This document shows, piece after piece, positions 26,939-35,830 of a stretch of 64,000 bases of DNA; within the stretch, counting starts at the first letter, position 1, and each line of letters opens with the position of its first letter. A program made the position numbers and the translations under genes. Under the pieces are notes generated by a model. That model saw nothing but the letters and a program-made list of their open reading frames with translations, searched no databases and was not told where the DNA came from. The DNA lies in assembly GCF_000368025.1 (NCBI RefSeq), contig NZ_KB849211.1:37553-101552 (forward strand). The letters are read 5' to 3'. This stretch comes from Acinetobacter parvus DSM 16617 = CIP 108168. Lineage in GTDB: Bacteria; Pseudomonadota; Gammaproteobacteria; Pseudomonadales; Moraxellaceae.

Positions 26939-27373
26939 TTACATTGTAATGACAGGGTAATGAATCTGTTGATCATAAATTAAATCAGCTTGCTGCCATA
27001 AATCATAGAGTGGAATTTTGACATCCAGGGCCAATGGTAACTTTTTTGGATTGAATTGCATATTTGTTAAGTTTGCGCCCCATGCAATCACATCAATATC
27101 CAGACTAATATGATGCGATGGGCGAACACGTCCCGACTGTGTCTCTAATCGTTTTAAAGTCTCGATAATGTCATCAACCGATAAAGTGCTTCGTAATAGG
27201 CAGGCTGAATTCCAGTAATCTGCCCCAATTCCATCCCGACATGGAATCTGGTAAATCGGTGAAAATTCCACATGCCCCAGTTCTGCAAGTTGAGCATAGG
27301 CAAAAGTGAAATTTTGCTGCTGCTGAACATTACTGGCCAGTGCGAGCGCAAAAATCGTTTCTGTTGCGTTCAA
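26939..27373 (-). CDS. folK: Dihydro-6-hydroxymethylpterin pyrophosphokinase-like protein
   Basis: A 144-residue HPPK-type protein, a little shorter than usual (about 160). It keeps the core FALALASNVQQQQNFTFAYA start, the SPIYQIPCRDGIG segment and the metal/ATP motif SLDIDVIAW near residue 95. Folate-pathway role (transfer of pyrophosphate from ATP to hydroxymethyl-dihydropterin) fits its neighbour. It overlaps folB by 44 nt. The standard R-x-W-x-P-R-x-x-D motif is degenerate (GRVRPSHHISLDIDV), so activity should be confirmed; another folK may exist elsewhere. Confidence 0.75.
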   Translation of the reverse strand: MNATETIFALALASNVQQQQNFTFAYAQLAELGHVEFSPIYQIPCRDGIGADYWNSACLLRSTLSVDDIIETLKRLETQSGRVRPSHHISLDIDVIAWGANLTNMQFNPKKLPLALDVKIPLYDLWQQADLIYDQQIHYPVITM

Positions 27374-27710
27374 GGCGAATTCCTACTGCATTGGCTTGGG
27401 CAATAATGGCGGGTTTACGAATGGTAATGCTGATCGATTCAATTGATGGAAATGTAGAAAATAGACAGTTCAATACAAGTTGAGCAGCGTGCTCAATGAG
27501 TTTGGGTTTGGCTTGCTGAATCACTTGTGCCGCAAGCTCACAGATTTGGGCGTAGTTGAGTGTATCGTCCAACTCATCTGAACATGCAGCCTGAGTCAGG
27601 TCATTATGAATGGTTAAATCCAGCATTAAAGGTTGGATGATCTGACGCTCCCAGTTGAAACAACCGATTACGGTATCGACCTTTAGTCCCTCAATAATAA
27701 TGGCATCCAT
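27330..27710 (-). CDS. folB: Dihydroneopterin aldolase
   Basis: Cleaves dihydroneopterin to hydroxymethyl-dihydropterin in folate synthesis. The 126-residue length is typical. The motif IEGLKVDTVIGCFNWERQ contains the family's active-site Glu, and LNYAQICELAAQVI is the substrate-binding helix. It is the first gene of a folB-folK pair; the overlap with folK means that its last 14 codons are shared in another frame. Confidence 0.93.
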   Translation of the reverse strand: MDAIIIEGLKVDTVIGCFNWERQIIQPLMLDLTIHNDLTQAACSDELDDTLNYAQICELAAQVIQQAKPKLIEHAAQLVLNCLFSTFPSIESISITIRKPAIIAQANAVGIRLERNRNDFCARTGQ

Positions 27711-27738
27711 AATGACCTTAATAAACCGATAAATAAGA

Positions 27739-29037
27739 TTAATGCTTTAACAATGAAGCAGATTCAATATTGTGAACCATTTTCAAACGCTGGTCAGCAT
27801 AAATATCGGTATATGGTGCGAGAACACGCATGAAACGATCAAAATATAACATTTGCTTGAATAACAAGGCGAAGTCACGCGGAAACTTGATACCGTGACG
27901 CTCACCTACGCCAATCATATCCATCATGATGTCATTAAGGTCTGCTGGATTAGAGCTTAGAATTTCCTGAGGATCGGCCAAGAGCACACCACTAAACAGA
28001 CGCTCCAAGTCATCTGCAAGTACCTGAGTGTCAATTTTTTGATGAGTCATGCCCATTTTCAGCATGTTTTCAGCCATTGCCGTATAGTTGGTATGTTGTA
28101 GCGCGTCCATAAATGCCATACATGCACTCCAGACCTCTGGGTTTAACTGACCTACAATACCGAAGTCAATAAAGCCAATGCGGCCATCTTCAAGCAACAT
28201 CAGGTTTCCAGCATGTAAATCGGCATGAAAGCTCTTGCACAGCATTAAACTTCCAAACCATGTATTCATCGCGGTAATCAGCACTTGGGTTGGGTCTTTT
28301 GCGTATTTTTTTACCACATCAAAGTCAGTTAATGACACACCATAAAGACGTTGCATGGTTAACACACGGCGAGTCGAAAACTGATGGTAAACCTTTGGTG
28401 CTGTGGCAGCCTGATTACCCGAAACATTCAGATATTGAATGAAATCATCCAGATTTTGCGCCTCTTCAATAAAGTCCACTTCCCGTACCATACGGACCTT
28501 GATTTCATCAACAATCTCGGAAAGTGATGCGAACTTGATTTTAGGTACAGCACGTTCCAGCAGCTTGGTTGCCCAATGCACCACATTTAAATCGGTATAT
28601 AGAATGGTTTCCACACCAGGCTTTTGGACTTTAATTACCACATCTTCGCCTGTAACCAATTTTGCGGCATGCACCTGCGCGATTGATGCAGAAGCCAATG
28701 GTTTTTCATCAATAAAACTAAAAATTTCATTGAGGTTCCTGCCCTCAAACTCCTCATTCAATACGCCCTGAATATAGCTGAAAGGTAAGGTTGGCGTCTG
28801 GTCTAGGCAGCCTTGAAATTCCTCAACATATTCACGAGGAAATAAAGATGGGGTACTGGCAATAAATTGTCCTAGCTTAATGTAAGTTGAACCCAATGAT
28901 TCAAAAGTTTCACGCATCAATTTAGCATTGCTTGGTTTTTCTGTTGCATATTTGACACCTGCCTGTGCCGCAACAATCACAGTTTCACCTATACGCCCAA
29001 TGGAACGCAGTCCATCAAATAAAATATTTCTTTTCAT
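27739..29037 (-). CDS. ABC1/AarF/UbiB-like atypical kinase
   Basis: A 432-residue protein-kinase-like protein of the ABC1/UbiB family. The family KxGQ helix is seen in TYIKLGQFIAS. The Ala-rich loop ASASIAQVHAA replaces the kinase glycine-rich loop. FHADLHAGNLML and FIDFGIVGQL are the catalytic and metal-binding loops. It lacks the two C-terminal transmembrane helices of ubiquinone-specific UbiB and is shorter, so it is a paralogue; family members affect quinone or lipid homeostasis. Confidence 0.85.
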   Translation of the reverse strand: MKRNILFDGLRSIGRIGETVIVAAQAGVKYATEKPSNAKLMRETFESLGSTYIKLGQFIASTPSLFPREYVEEFQGCLDQTPTLPFSYIQGVLNEEFEGRNLNEIFSFIDEKPLASASIAQVHAAKLVTGEDVVIKVQKPGVETILYTDLNVVHWATKLLERAVPKIKFASLSEIVDEIKVRMVREVDFIEEAQNLDDFIQYLNVSGNQAATAPKVYHQFSTRRVLTMQRLYGVSLTDFDVVKKYAKDPTQVLITAMNTWFGSLMLCKSFHADLHAGNLMLLEDGRIGFIDFGIVGQLNPEVWSACMAFMDALQHTNYTAMAENMLKMGMTHQKIDTQVLADDLERLFSGVLLADPQEILSSNPADLNDIMMDMIGVGERHGIKFPRDFALLFKQMLYFDRFMRVLAPYTDIYADQRLKMVHNIESASLLKH

Positions 29038-29094
29038 AATCTTTCAGTGCCTCATAGATGGCGTTAGTTTAGCAAATTTTGCTTAATTTACTGA

Positions 29095-29892
29095 TCAAGT
29101 TGCCTGACAAATCGGACAATTTTCATCTTTTTCAAACTGTAAAATGCGTTGGGAAAGGTTTAAACCATTCCAAAGTAATAATTTTTGCCTGAGTGGCGTT
29201 AAACCAAGCCCTAAAAACAGTAATGCGTGATGAGCCTGTAATGCTGCAATTGTGACAGGTGTTGTTGCCAAAACACCAGAGTCTGCACAGCGTAGATTTT
29301 CATTGGCATGTTGCTCTTTTGGGAACAGGCACTCATAACATGCTGAATCTGATTCAACCATAAATAATTGTCCCTCAAAGCCAATGGCCGAAGCACTAAT
29401 CAAGGGAACTTGATGTTTTTTGCACAGCGCATTAACTAAATATCGGGTACTAAAGTTATCACAACCATCTAAAACGACATCTTGGTGCCGTACCAATTCA
29501 TCAGCATTACTTTCATCAAAACGACTATTTTGATAGTTCACCTGTATATGAGGATTAATTTTTTGAAGATGTTTGGCTAAGACTTCTGCCTTATAATGAC
29601 CTAAATCATTTGAAGTAAATGCGATCTGTCTTTGCAAATTGCTGATTTCGATGGTATCCGCATCAATAATGGTAATTTTACCCACACCTGCCCGCGCCAG
29701 CAGTTCCGCACTGGTACAGCCGATTCCACCAGCGCCAATCATCAGCACATTGGCAAGCTTGAGTTTTTCTTGCGCCTCGATATCCCAACCCTCCAATAAA
29801 ATTTGTCGACTGTAGAGATGCATTTCATCATTACTGAGTTCAAATTCATTTTCTGGATGTTGTGACACGTGGCTTGCTTCTGTATAGCTCAA
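29095..29892 (-). CDS. MoeB/ThiF/HesA family adenylyltransferase
   Basis: A 265-residue E1-like enzyme that adenylates the C-terminal Gly-Gly of a small sulphur-carrier protein (MoaD or ThiS type). The nucleotide loop is MIGAGGIGCTSAELLARAGV, followed by IIDADTIEISNLQRQ. DGCDNFSTRYLVNALC is the second signature. Two CxxC pairs for Zn are visible (CYECLF and CPICQAT). The conserved Cys of the crossover loop is in LRCADSGVL. It is a single gene, so MoeB versus ThiF assignment is open, with MoeB favoured by length. Confidence 0.88.
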   Translation of the reverse strand: MSYTEASHVSQHPENEFELSNDEMHLYSRQILLEGWDIEAQEKLKLANVLMIGAGGIGCTSAELLARAGVGKITIIDADTIEISNLQRQIAFTSNDLGHYKAEVLAKHLQKINPHIQVNYQNSRFDESNADELVRHQDVVLDGCDNFSTRYLVNALCKKHQVPLISASAIGFEGQLFMVESDSACYECLFPKEQHANENLRCADSGVLATTPVTIAALQAHHALLFLGLGLTPLRQKLLLWNGLNLSQRILQFEKDENCPICQAT

Positions 29893-29972
29893 TCATGTTG
29901 CTGATTTTAAGTGGATGTATGTTTTGAGGAAAGTAATAAATTTTATTTTGACAAATAGAATAGCTTAACCAT

Positions 29973-30240
29973 TTGAGTGTCCCAGAAATCATACCCGTTG
30001 AACTTCCGAAAGCCTATCGATTGCTAAATCATGGCCCCACTGTACTCGTTTCTGCCCAGCACGGCGAAGATCAGGATGTAATGGCAGCGGCATGGGCCTG
30101 TGCACTGGAAATAACACCTGCCAAAGTTACGGTTGTACTGGATAAAAGTACCAAGACAAGGCAACTGGTTGAGCAAAGTGGTTATTTTGCCTTACAAGTT
30201 GCCTGTTTCGATCAAATTGATATGGTGCATCAACTAGCGA
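29973..30240 (+). pseudogene. Truncated flavin reductase (FMN-binding split barrel) gene
   Basis: The reading frame starts at TTG and encodes VELPKAYRLLNHGPTVLVSA and later MAAAWACALEITPAKVTVVL and TKTRQLVEQSGYFALQV, the N-terminal half of a flavin-reductase-like domain. After DMVHQLA it runs into an unrelated terminator hairpin and stops near 30290. A normal member has about 190 residues, so the C-terminal half has been deleted. Confidence 0.7.
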
Positions 30241-30262
30241 TGGTTTATTCCATCGCTTTTCT
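30236..30262 (+). terminator. Terminator at the flavin reductase deletion point
   Basis: AGCGATGG / CCATCGCT 8-bp stem with a TTTATT loop and a TTTT tail. It sits exactly where homology to flavin reductase ends. Confidence 0.8.
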
Positions 30263-30282
30263 ACTTTTCACAATCTTAAATC

Positions 30283-31053
30283 TTATTTAGCCGCCATACG
30301 GATGCCACCATCCAGACGAATCACTTCACCATTCAGATATGAATTTTCAGCAATGTGTGCAACTAAACGCGCAAATTCTTCAGGACGACCCAAACGTGAT
30401 GGATAAGGCACCATTTGCCCCAAAGCATCCTGTACATTTTGTGGCAAGCCTTTCAGCATTGGCGTTTCCATAATGCCAGGTGCAATGACCATGACACGAA
30501 TCGCATGGCGCGCCAATTCACGGGCAATCGGCAAGGTCATGGCAACCACCGCACCTTTTGAAGCTGAATAGGCAGCCTGACCAATCTGACCATCAAAAGC
30601 TGCAACTGAAGCCGTATTGACAATCACGCCACGGTCTTCATCGTCTGCTTCAACTGTATTCTTACTCATGGCCTCAGCAGCAAAGCGTAGCATATTAAAT
30701 GTACCAGTCACGTTGATCTGCAAGGTTTTGGAGAACATTACCAAATCATGTACACCTTCTTTGCCCAGCACTTTTGCAGATGGGCCAATGCCTGCACAGT
30801 TGACCAAGCCATGTAAACTGCCATGCTTGGCAATGACATCTTGAAAGAATTGTTCCGCCGCCTGTTCATCAGTCACATCCAGCTTTACAAACTCAGCCTT
30901 TTCACCCAATGCCTGTGCCTGTTGTTCGCCTGCCTCAACATTCATATCAACCAGCGTAACTGATGCGCCTTTTTCCACCAGATATTCTGCGGTTGCAGCT
31001 CCCAAACCAGAACCACCACCTGTAATAACAAAGTGTTTTCCCTGAATTTTCAT
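30283..31053 (-). CDS. Short-chain dehydrogenase, 3-hydroxyacyl-CoA dehydrogenase type
   Basis: A 256-residue SDR. The cofactor loop VITGGGSGLGAAT, NAG-type motif LVNCAGIGPSAK and catalytic YSASKGA are in place, and the C-terminal GEVIRLDGGIRM is typical. The best family match is the type 2 3-hydroxyacyl-CoA dehydrogenase/HSD10-like group, which uses NAD+ in fatty or branched acid oxidation. I moved the start to ATG 31053 because AGGA precedes it; a 31095 start would add 14 residues without homology. The gene stands alone. Confidence 0.85.
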   Translation of the reverse strand: MKIQGKHFVITGGGSGLGAATAEYLVEKGASVTLVDMNVEAGEQQAQALGEKAEFVKLDVTDEQAAEQFFQDVIAKHGSLHGLVNCAGIGPSAKVLGKEGVHDLVMFSKTLQINVTGTFNMLRFAAEAMSKNTVEADDEDRGVIVNTASVAAFDGQIGQAAYSASKGAVVAMTLPIARELARHAIRVMVIAPGIMETPMLKGLPQNVQDALGQMVPYPSRLGRPEEFARLVAHIAENSYLNGEVIRLDGGIRMAAK

Positions 31054-31169
31054 TGGAATATTCCTGTTTACATAAAAATTATAAATGTTCGGCACTTAGC
31101 ATAATTATTATGATCACAAATGCAATATCTTAATATCGCACAATACATGTCGTTTTTGGCGATTCTTAT

Positions 31170-31988
31170 TTAATCTAGCTTCTGTCCCAAGCTCACCCGA
31201 TCATTGCCACCATAATCCTTGATGGTCTGGATTTGGTTAAAACCGTACTGCTCAAAGATGTCACACACCGCCTGACCTTGATCATAACCATGTTCAAGCA
31301 CAATCCAGCCGTGTGGTTTTAACCAGTCTTTGCCTTGACGCATAATCGTTTCAATATCCGCTAAACCATGATTGGCTGCAATCAACGCCCGTTCAGGCTC
31401 AGATTTCAGCTTTTGCATGTGGAGATCATCAGGATCAATATACGGTGGATTAGAGACAATCAGATCAAAGCTTTGTTGATCTAAAGCCTCAAACCAAGCA
31501 CCGCAGGCAAACTTAACCTGAGTTAAGCCATGCTTTAAGGCATTTTCTTTGGCAACATCCAGCGTTGGCTGATAAATATCAGTTGCAATCACTTGCCACT
31601 TTGGACGCTCACTGGCAAGCGCCAATGCAATTGCGCCTGTGCCTGTGCCTAGATCAACAATATTGGCATCTTGAGCAAGCGGAAGATTTAAAACCGTTTC
31701 CACCAAAATTTCGGTATCAGGACGTGGCACCAAAGTGTCATGGGTGACTTTTAAATCCAGCGTCCAGAATGGTTGTGAGCCTGTGACATAGGCCAAAGGC
31801 TCACCCTGTTCAATTCGGGCCAGCCCATCCAAATAAGTTTGCTGCTGAATTTCTGTCAATTCCTGCTCAAGCCTAAATTTAAGCTCTAAAATACTGACAC
31901 CTATAATATGCTCAAGTAGCCAGGCAGCTTCCTGACGCTCATAGCTATCAATTTCGCCTTTAATCTCTAAAGCCTGAGCAATATTCAT
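31170..31988 (-). CDS. prmC: Release factor glutamine methyltransferase
   Basis: Methylates the Gln of the GGQ motif in release factors RF1 and RF2, using SAM. The 272-residue length is normal. The SAM loop is DLGTGTGAIALALAS and the catalytic motif NPPY is in LIVSNPPYIDPDDL. It follows prfA directly, with the stop and start sharing one base (TAATG), so the methylase is translationally coupled to its substrate. Confidence 0.97.
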   Translation of the reverse strand: MNIAQALEIKGEIDSYERQEAAWLLEHIIGVSILELKFRLEQELTEIQQQTYLDGLARIEQGEPLAYVTGSQPFWTLDLKVTHDTLVPRPDTEILVETVLNLPLAQDANIVDLGTGTGAIALALASERPKWQVIATDIYQPTLDVAKENALKHGLTQVKFACGAWFEALDQQSFDLIVSNPPYIDPDDLHMQKLKSEPERALIAANHGLADIETIMRQGKDWLKPHGWIVLEHGYDQGQAVCDIFEQYGFNQIQTIKDYGGNDRVSLGQKLD

Positions 31989-33076
31989 TAGCCACCATTT
32001 TCCTGTGCCAGCATTGCCAACTGATCTGCCTGATATTCACGATGCAGGCTATCCAGCAATTCAGTTAAATCGCCTTCCATAATTGCATCCAGCTTATATA
32101 AAGTCAGGTTAATACGGTGATCGGTCATCCGTCCTTGTGGATAGTTGTAGGTACGGATACGCTCAGAACGGTCACCTGAACCCACCAGATCACGACGCAT
32201 TTCAGAAGTTGCCGCATCAGCCGCTGCACGTTTTGCATTTTCCAGACGTGATACTAACAACGCCATCGCTTTGGCTTTGTTCTTATGCTGGGAACGTTCT
32301 TCTTGACATTCCACCACCACACCTGATGGAATGTGAGTAATACGCACCGCAGAATCGGTTTTGTTAATGTGCTGACCACCCGCACCCGATGCACGGTAGG
32401 TATCAATACGTAAATCGGCAGGATTGATTTCCACTGTGGTATCGACATCAACTTCTGGCAGAATGGCAACCGTGCATGCGGAGGTATGCACACGACCTTG
32501 TGATTCGGTTGCAGGTACACGCTGTACACGGTGTGCGCCACTTTCAAATTTCAGGCGACCATAGACACCCTCTCCATCGACACGGCAGATCACTTCCTTA
32601 TAACCGCCATGCTCACCTTCATTTTCAGAAAGCACTTCGATACGCCAGCCTTGATTCTCAGCATATTTGCTATACATACGGAACAGGTCACCTGAAAAAA
32701 TTGCAGCCTCATCACCGCCTGTTCCCGCACGAATTTCCAGATAGGCCGCATTGGCATCATTCGGATCTTTTGGAATCATCAACACATTCAGTTGATCTTC
32801 CAGTTCCACCAAAAGCTCTTTATTGGCCTTGATTTCTTCTTCTGCCATGTCCTTGAAATCTGGATCAGATTTCATCATCTCAGCTGTTTCAATATCTTCC
32901 TCAGCTTGACGATATTTACCCCAAACCTCGGTGATTTCAGTTAAGTCATTATGTTCACGGGACAGTTTACGAAAACGTTTATTGTCCGAAATCACTTCTA
33001 CATCAGCGAGTAATGCAGTCAGCTCTTCATGACGATCACAAAGTTGATCCAGTCTTAAACGGAGTGATGCTTTCAT
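31988..33076 (-). CDS. prfA: Peptide chain release factor 1
   Basis: Terminates translation at UAA and UAG. The 362 residues include the stop-codon recognition tripeptide PAT in QRVPATESQGRVHTS and the peptidyl-hydrolysis GGQ motif in ASGAGGQHINKTDSAVR. It is the first gene of the prfA-prmC operon, with a 246-bp upstream region to the divergent YiaA-like gene in which I see nothing else. Confidence 0.98.
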   Translation of the reverse strand: MKASLRLRLDQLCDRHEELTALLADVEVISDNKRFRKLSREHNDLTEITEVWGKYRQAEEDIETAEMMKSDPDFKDMAEEEIKANKELLVELEDQLNVLMIPKDPNDANAAYLEIRAGTGGDEAAIFSGDLFRMYSKYAENQGWRIEVLSENEGEHGGYKEVICRVDGEGVYGRLKFESGAHRVQRVPATESQGRVHTSACTVAILPEVDVDTTVEINPADLRIDTYRASGAGGQHINKTDSAVRITHIPSGVVVECQEERSQHKNKAKAMALLVSRLENAKRAAADAATSEMRRDLVGSGDRSERIRTYNYPQGRMTDHRINLTLYKLDAIMEGDLTELLDSLHREYQADQLAMLAQENGG

Positions 33077-33322
33077 GGGCGAAATATCTCAAAATTCAGG
33101 TTTGTGCGAATACAACATATACCGCACAATTAACATTAAAAAATTGCGCATAGTGTACAGATTCTGGTGCTTAAAAGACATAGAGAAACGGGCCAACTTA
33201 CCCATTCGCCCTCATTTCATCATAAATTGTTCAGTTTTGGTTGTGGACACTTGTTCTTGGATTTGTGCTCCGATATAAATAATCAGGGACAAATAGAAAG
33301 ATAAAACAACAGGATAATATGT

Positions 33323-33790
33323 ATGAATAATTTTATTAATCGTCCAACCTCCGCATTTATTGCGGCAAGCTGGGTTGCTTTACTTGCTGGGGCGGTCGGA
33401 TTCATGATTGGGCTATGGAATGCCAATATGCCCTTGCATGAAAAAGGCTACTATCTGGTCATTTTACTCTATGGTTTATTTTCTGCCGCCTCATTGCAGA
33501 AAACCATTCGTGATCAATTGGAGGAAATTGCTGTTACCACAATTTACTATGGTCTGTGCTGGGTATCCATGGCAGTCTGTATCGTGCTGTTATTGATCAG
33601 CCTATGGAATGCTGACATCACCATGAGTGAAAAAGGTTTTTATATTATGTCATTCCTGCTAAGCCTGTTTGGGGTTGTTGCAACACAAAAGAATATTCGT
33701 GACCTAAATTACCTACGCCTGCAAAATGAGTTGAATCCCCGCCAGTTGAAACTGGAGGATTCCCCACAGCAAGATCATCAACAAGATTAA
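33323..33790 (+). CDS. YiaA/YiaB family inner-membrane protein
   Basis: A 155-residue protein with two copies of the YiaA/YiaB two-helix domain, so four transmembrane helices. Each repeat has a GLWNA or SLWNA turn followed by KGYYLVILLYGLFSAAS or KGFYIMSFLLSLFGVVA, then QKTIRD or QKNIRD. A charged cytoplasmic tail ends the protein. AGGA lies about 10 bp before the chosen ATG. E. coli homologues are uncharacterised. Confidence 0.85.
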   Translation: MNNFINRPTSAFIAASWVALLAGAVGFMIGLWNANMPLHEKGYYLVILLYGLFSAASLQKTIRDQLEEIAVTTIYYGLCWVSMAVCIVLLLISLWNADITMSEKGFYIMSFLLSLFGVVATQKNIRDLNYLRLQNELNPRQLKLEDSPQQDHQQD

Positions 33791-34005
33791 ATTTAGCTTA
33801 AGGAAGTTCAGCCCGAGAACTTCCCTATTTCGCGATGATGCTTACTATCCATATGCTTTATCATCATTATTTCTCTTTTAAATTTATTCACCAAAACAAA
33901 ACGCTACAATCCAGACACCAAAACGTAATAATTCAGGCAGCCATCTCCACAATTTTCCCCTCAAACTTTGTTACATTTCCCTCCATTACAAAAGATGTCG
34001 TCAAA

Positions 34006-34434
34006 ATGAAAGCGAATATTTGGTTATTGGGTGCGATTTTAGCCAGCTCAACTTTGGTGACTACAGCACACGCTGATAATGCAACTCGTGTTGCTGCCAC
34101 ATCTGCCTTGGGAAGTGTGGTGGGCACTGCAATTGGTAAGGAGATCGGTGGCAACAATGGTGCCATGATTGGTTCCGCACTTGGCGGTGCTGGTGGTGCA
34201 GCGGCTGCAAGTAGTAAACATACCCGTACTGAAGCTGCAATTGGTGGTGGTTTAGGTGGCGTGGGCGGTTATACCGTTGGTAAGAATGTAGGTGGTACAA
34301 CAGGCGGTTATATTGGTGCCGCTGCGGGTGCCGCAGGTGGTGCAGCTTTGGGTCGTAAAGTCGGTCAGGACCGCGACTATGACAATTACCAGTCTAAAAA
34401 ATACAAGAAAAAAAGAAAGCATCGTCATCACTGA
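34006..34434 (+). CDS. Glycine-zipper exported protein
   Basis: I place the start at ATG 34006, not at 33835: from there residues 1-23 form a signal peptide (LLGAILASSTLVTTAHA). The mature 119 residues are a chain of GxxxG-rich zipper repeats (GSVVGTAIGKEIGG, MIGSALGGAGGAAAAS, GGLGGVGGYTVGKNVGG, GGYIGAAAGAAGGAALG) and a strongly basic His/Lys tail (KKYKKKRKHRHH). Such proteins often sit in or near the outer membrane. Exact role unknown. Confidence 0.75.
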   Translation: MKANIWLLGAILASSTLVTTAHADNATRVAATSALGSVVGTAIGKEIGGNNGAMIGSALGGAGGAAAASSKHTRTEAAIGGGLGGVGGYTVGKNVGGTTGGYIGAAAGAAGGAALGRKVGQDRDYDNYQSKKYKKKRKHRHH

Positions 34435-34442
34435 TATTTTAG

Positions 34443-34466
34443 AAAAGCGCCTTTGGGCGCTTTTTT
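34443..34466 (+). terminator. Terminator after the glycine-zipper gene
   Basis: AAAAGCGCC / GGGCGCTTTTTT hairpin, 10 bp after the stop codon. Confidence 0.85.
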
Positions 34467-34479
34467 ACGATTAAAATTT

Positions 34480-34704
34480 CTAAAAGCATTTGGTCTTGAT
34501 GTATTCAACCAACTTCATAGTGTTTCTTTTTATACCGATACAATAAGCACCGAGCGCATCACCCAAGTTTGCAGGTGGAGCATACGTGCTTTTTTTCTGT
34601 GCATGTATGGGTTGTTGATAAAGATTTGAGCTACCCTGCTCCATAACCTGCCATATAAATATCTTTATGATCAGGTTGATGTTTCCACTATGAAAATTTT
34701 TCAT
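34480..34704 (-). CDS. Doubtful small ORF
   Basis: A 74-codon open frame with Lys/Asn-rich N-terminus and C-terminal NLGDALGAYCIGIKRNTMKL. There is no clear Shine-Dalgarno, no signal peptide and no recognised domain. It occupies the 457-bp gap before the guanidine-locus permease, which otherwise contains a terminator, AT-rich DNA and the predicted sigma-54 promoter. It may be chance or a relic of a lost gene. Confidence 0.2.
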   Translation of the reverse strand: MKNFHSGNINLIIKIFIWQVMEQGSSNLYQQPIHAQKKSTYAPPANLGDALGAYCIGIKRNTMKLVEYIKTKCF

Positions 34705-34826
34705 TTATCGGATTAATTTTTTAAATTTAAAAAAATCAAATAGATAAAAAATTAAAGCTCAATAAATTGATGAATTTTTCTCATCGGCCATCTTTTAAAT
34801 AAGTCACTTTATCCTAGTCTCAGGAA

Positions 34827-34842
34827 TGGCATCAAAATTGCT
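34827..34842 (+). promoter_or_regulatory. Predicted sigma-54 (-24/-12) promoter, transporter-oxygenase operon
   Basis: TGGCATCAAAATTGCT has the invariant GG and GC pairs separated by exactly 10 bp and matches the TGGCAYR-N4-TTGCW consensus well. The predicted transcription start is about 34852, 40 bp before the permease ATG. Two similar elements precede the other two transcription units of this locus. Confidence 0.65.
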
Positions 34843-34846
34843 TCAA

Positions 34847-34874
34847 GTATTACGTTTTTAAAAAATCGTATTAC
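34847..34874. promoter_or_regulatory. NikR-type operator A
   Basis: GTATTAC (34847-34853), 14-bp spacer, GTATTAC (34868-34874). The total of 28 bp and half-site spacing equal the E. coli NikR operator geometry (6-N16-6). It begins 5 bp after the -12 GC and covers the predicted start site, consistent with repression. Related sites are at 42262-42289 and 47678-47705. Confidence 0.6.
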
Positions 34875-34891
34875 TCGATAGGTACAAACCT

Positions 34892-35830
34892 ATGCATGAT
34901 TCAGTATTCTCAAAAAAGAAAAAACTTTTGTTAGGTTTGGGGTCTTTCCTGATTCCCATCCTGATTTGGAGTTGCGTCAGTTACCTGCCCTTTATCTGGC
35001 ATCCACAGGTACAAATTACCGATTCTGGCAGTGTGTCTTATTTACAGGTCGGCACACGTATTGAAAAAACTGCCTTTTATCGTGAAGCGCAACAGGCAGT
35101 GGATGCAGGTAAAACACCGCCAAATGGGATTCTGGTCAATCCAATTTATCTGCCTGCACCACATGAGGTTGCCAAAGCGCTGGTCACATCCTTTACCACA
35201 CCACCACAACAACCTGATGCGCCGTGGTTGCATCAAAGTCTGTGGCACAGTATCAAGATTGTGTTTATCGCTTTCTTTATTTCATCTCTGATTGGTATTC
35301 CACTCGGCATTTTATCTGGCTTTTCTGCCACGATTTCCCGATTGACTGAACCCTTTGTCGAGTTTTTCCGTTATCTACCTGCGCCTGCATTTGGCGCATT
35401 GGCAGTTGCCATTTTGGGCATTAATGATGCACCTAAAATTGCCATTATCGTGATCGGCACCTTATTTCAGCAAATCCTGATTATTGCCAATACCACTCGT
35501 ATGGTGGATCGCGGCCTAATTGAAGCGGGTTATACACTGGGAACAAATAAAGCCAAAAGTTTATTTCATGTGGTGATTCCTGCGGCACTGCCTGATATTT
35601 ACCGTGATTTACGGGTGTTACTGGGCTGGGCGTGGACTTATTTAATCGTATCAGAATTGATCGGGGCCACTTCGGGGATTACCTGGTTTATCACTCAACA
35701 AGCCCGTTACCAGAATTTTGAGAATGTCTATGCCGCTATCTTAATTATTGGTGTGATTGGTTTGGTCACCGATGTGATGTTGATGAAATTAGGCGAACGT
35801 CTATTTAAATGGAAAGCAGGAGCAAAATAA
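34892..35830 (+). CDS. ABC transporter permease (urea-carboxylase region / NitT-TauT type)
   Basis: A 312-residue inner-membrane permease. A first helix near residues 10-30 is followed by a periplasmic stretch (about 30-110), then five further helices with the BPD permease EAA-like loop EAGYTLGTNKAKSLFHVVIP (near residue 210). It partners with the ATPase that overlaps its stop codon and, by family, with the substrate-binding lipoprotein at 40555-41586. In related loci this transporter set lies beside urea/guanidine carboxylase. Probable substrate: guanidine or a guanidino compound, by context only. Confidence 0.85.
   Translation: MHDSVFSKKKKLLLGLGSFLIPILIWSCVSYLPFIWHPQVQITDSGSVSYLQVGTRIEKTAFYREAQQAVDAGKTPPNGILVNPIYLPAPHEVAKALVTSFTTPPQQPDAPWLHQSLWHSIKIVFIAFFISSLIGIPLGILSGFSATISRLTEPFVEFFRYLPAPAFGALAVAILGINDAPKIAIIVIGTLFQQILIIANTTRMVDRGLIEAGYTLGTNKAKSLFHVVIPAALPDIYRDLRVLLGWAWTYLIVSELIGATSGITWFITQQARYQNFENVYAAILIIGVIGLVTDVMLMKLGERLFKWKAGAK

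Noticed and set aside
32476..32832. 118-codon plus-strand ORF within prfA
   Set aside because: It is an antisense shadow of prfA with no start signal or recognisable protein features.
34700..34826. NtrC binding sites upstream of the sigma-54 promoters
   Set aside because: No GCACY-N5-RGTGC-like dyad was found by eye in any of the three upstream regions; the activator remains unknown.
34705..34891. A second guanidine riboswitch before the ABC permease
   Set aside because: None of the ykkC conserved blocks is present; the region holds only the sigma-54 element and operator.
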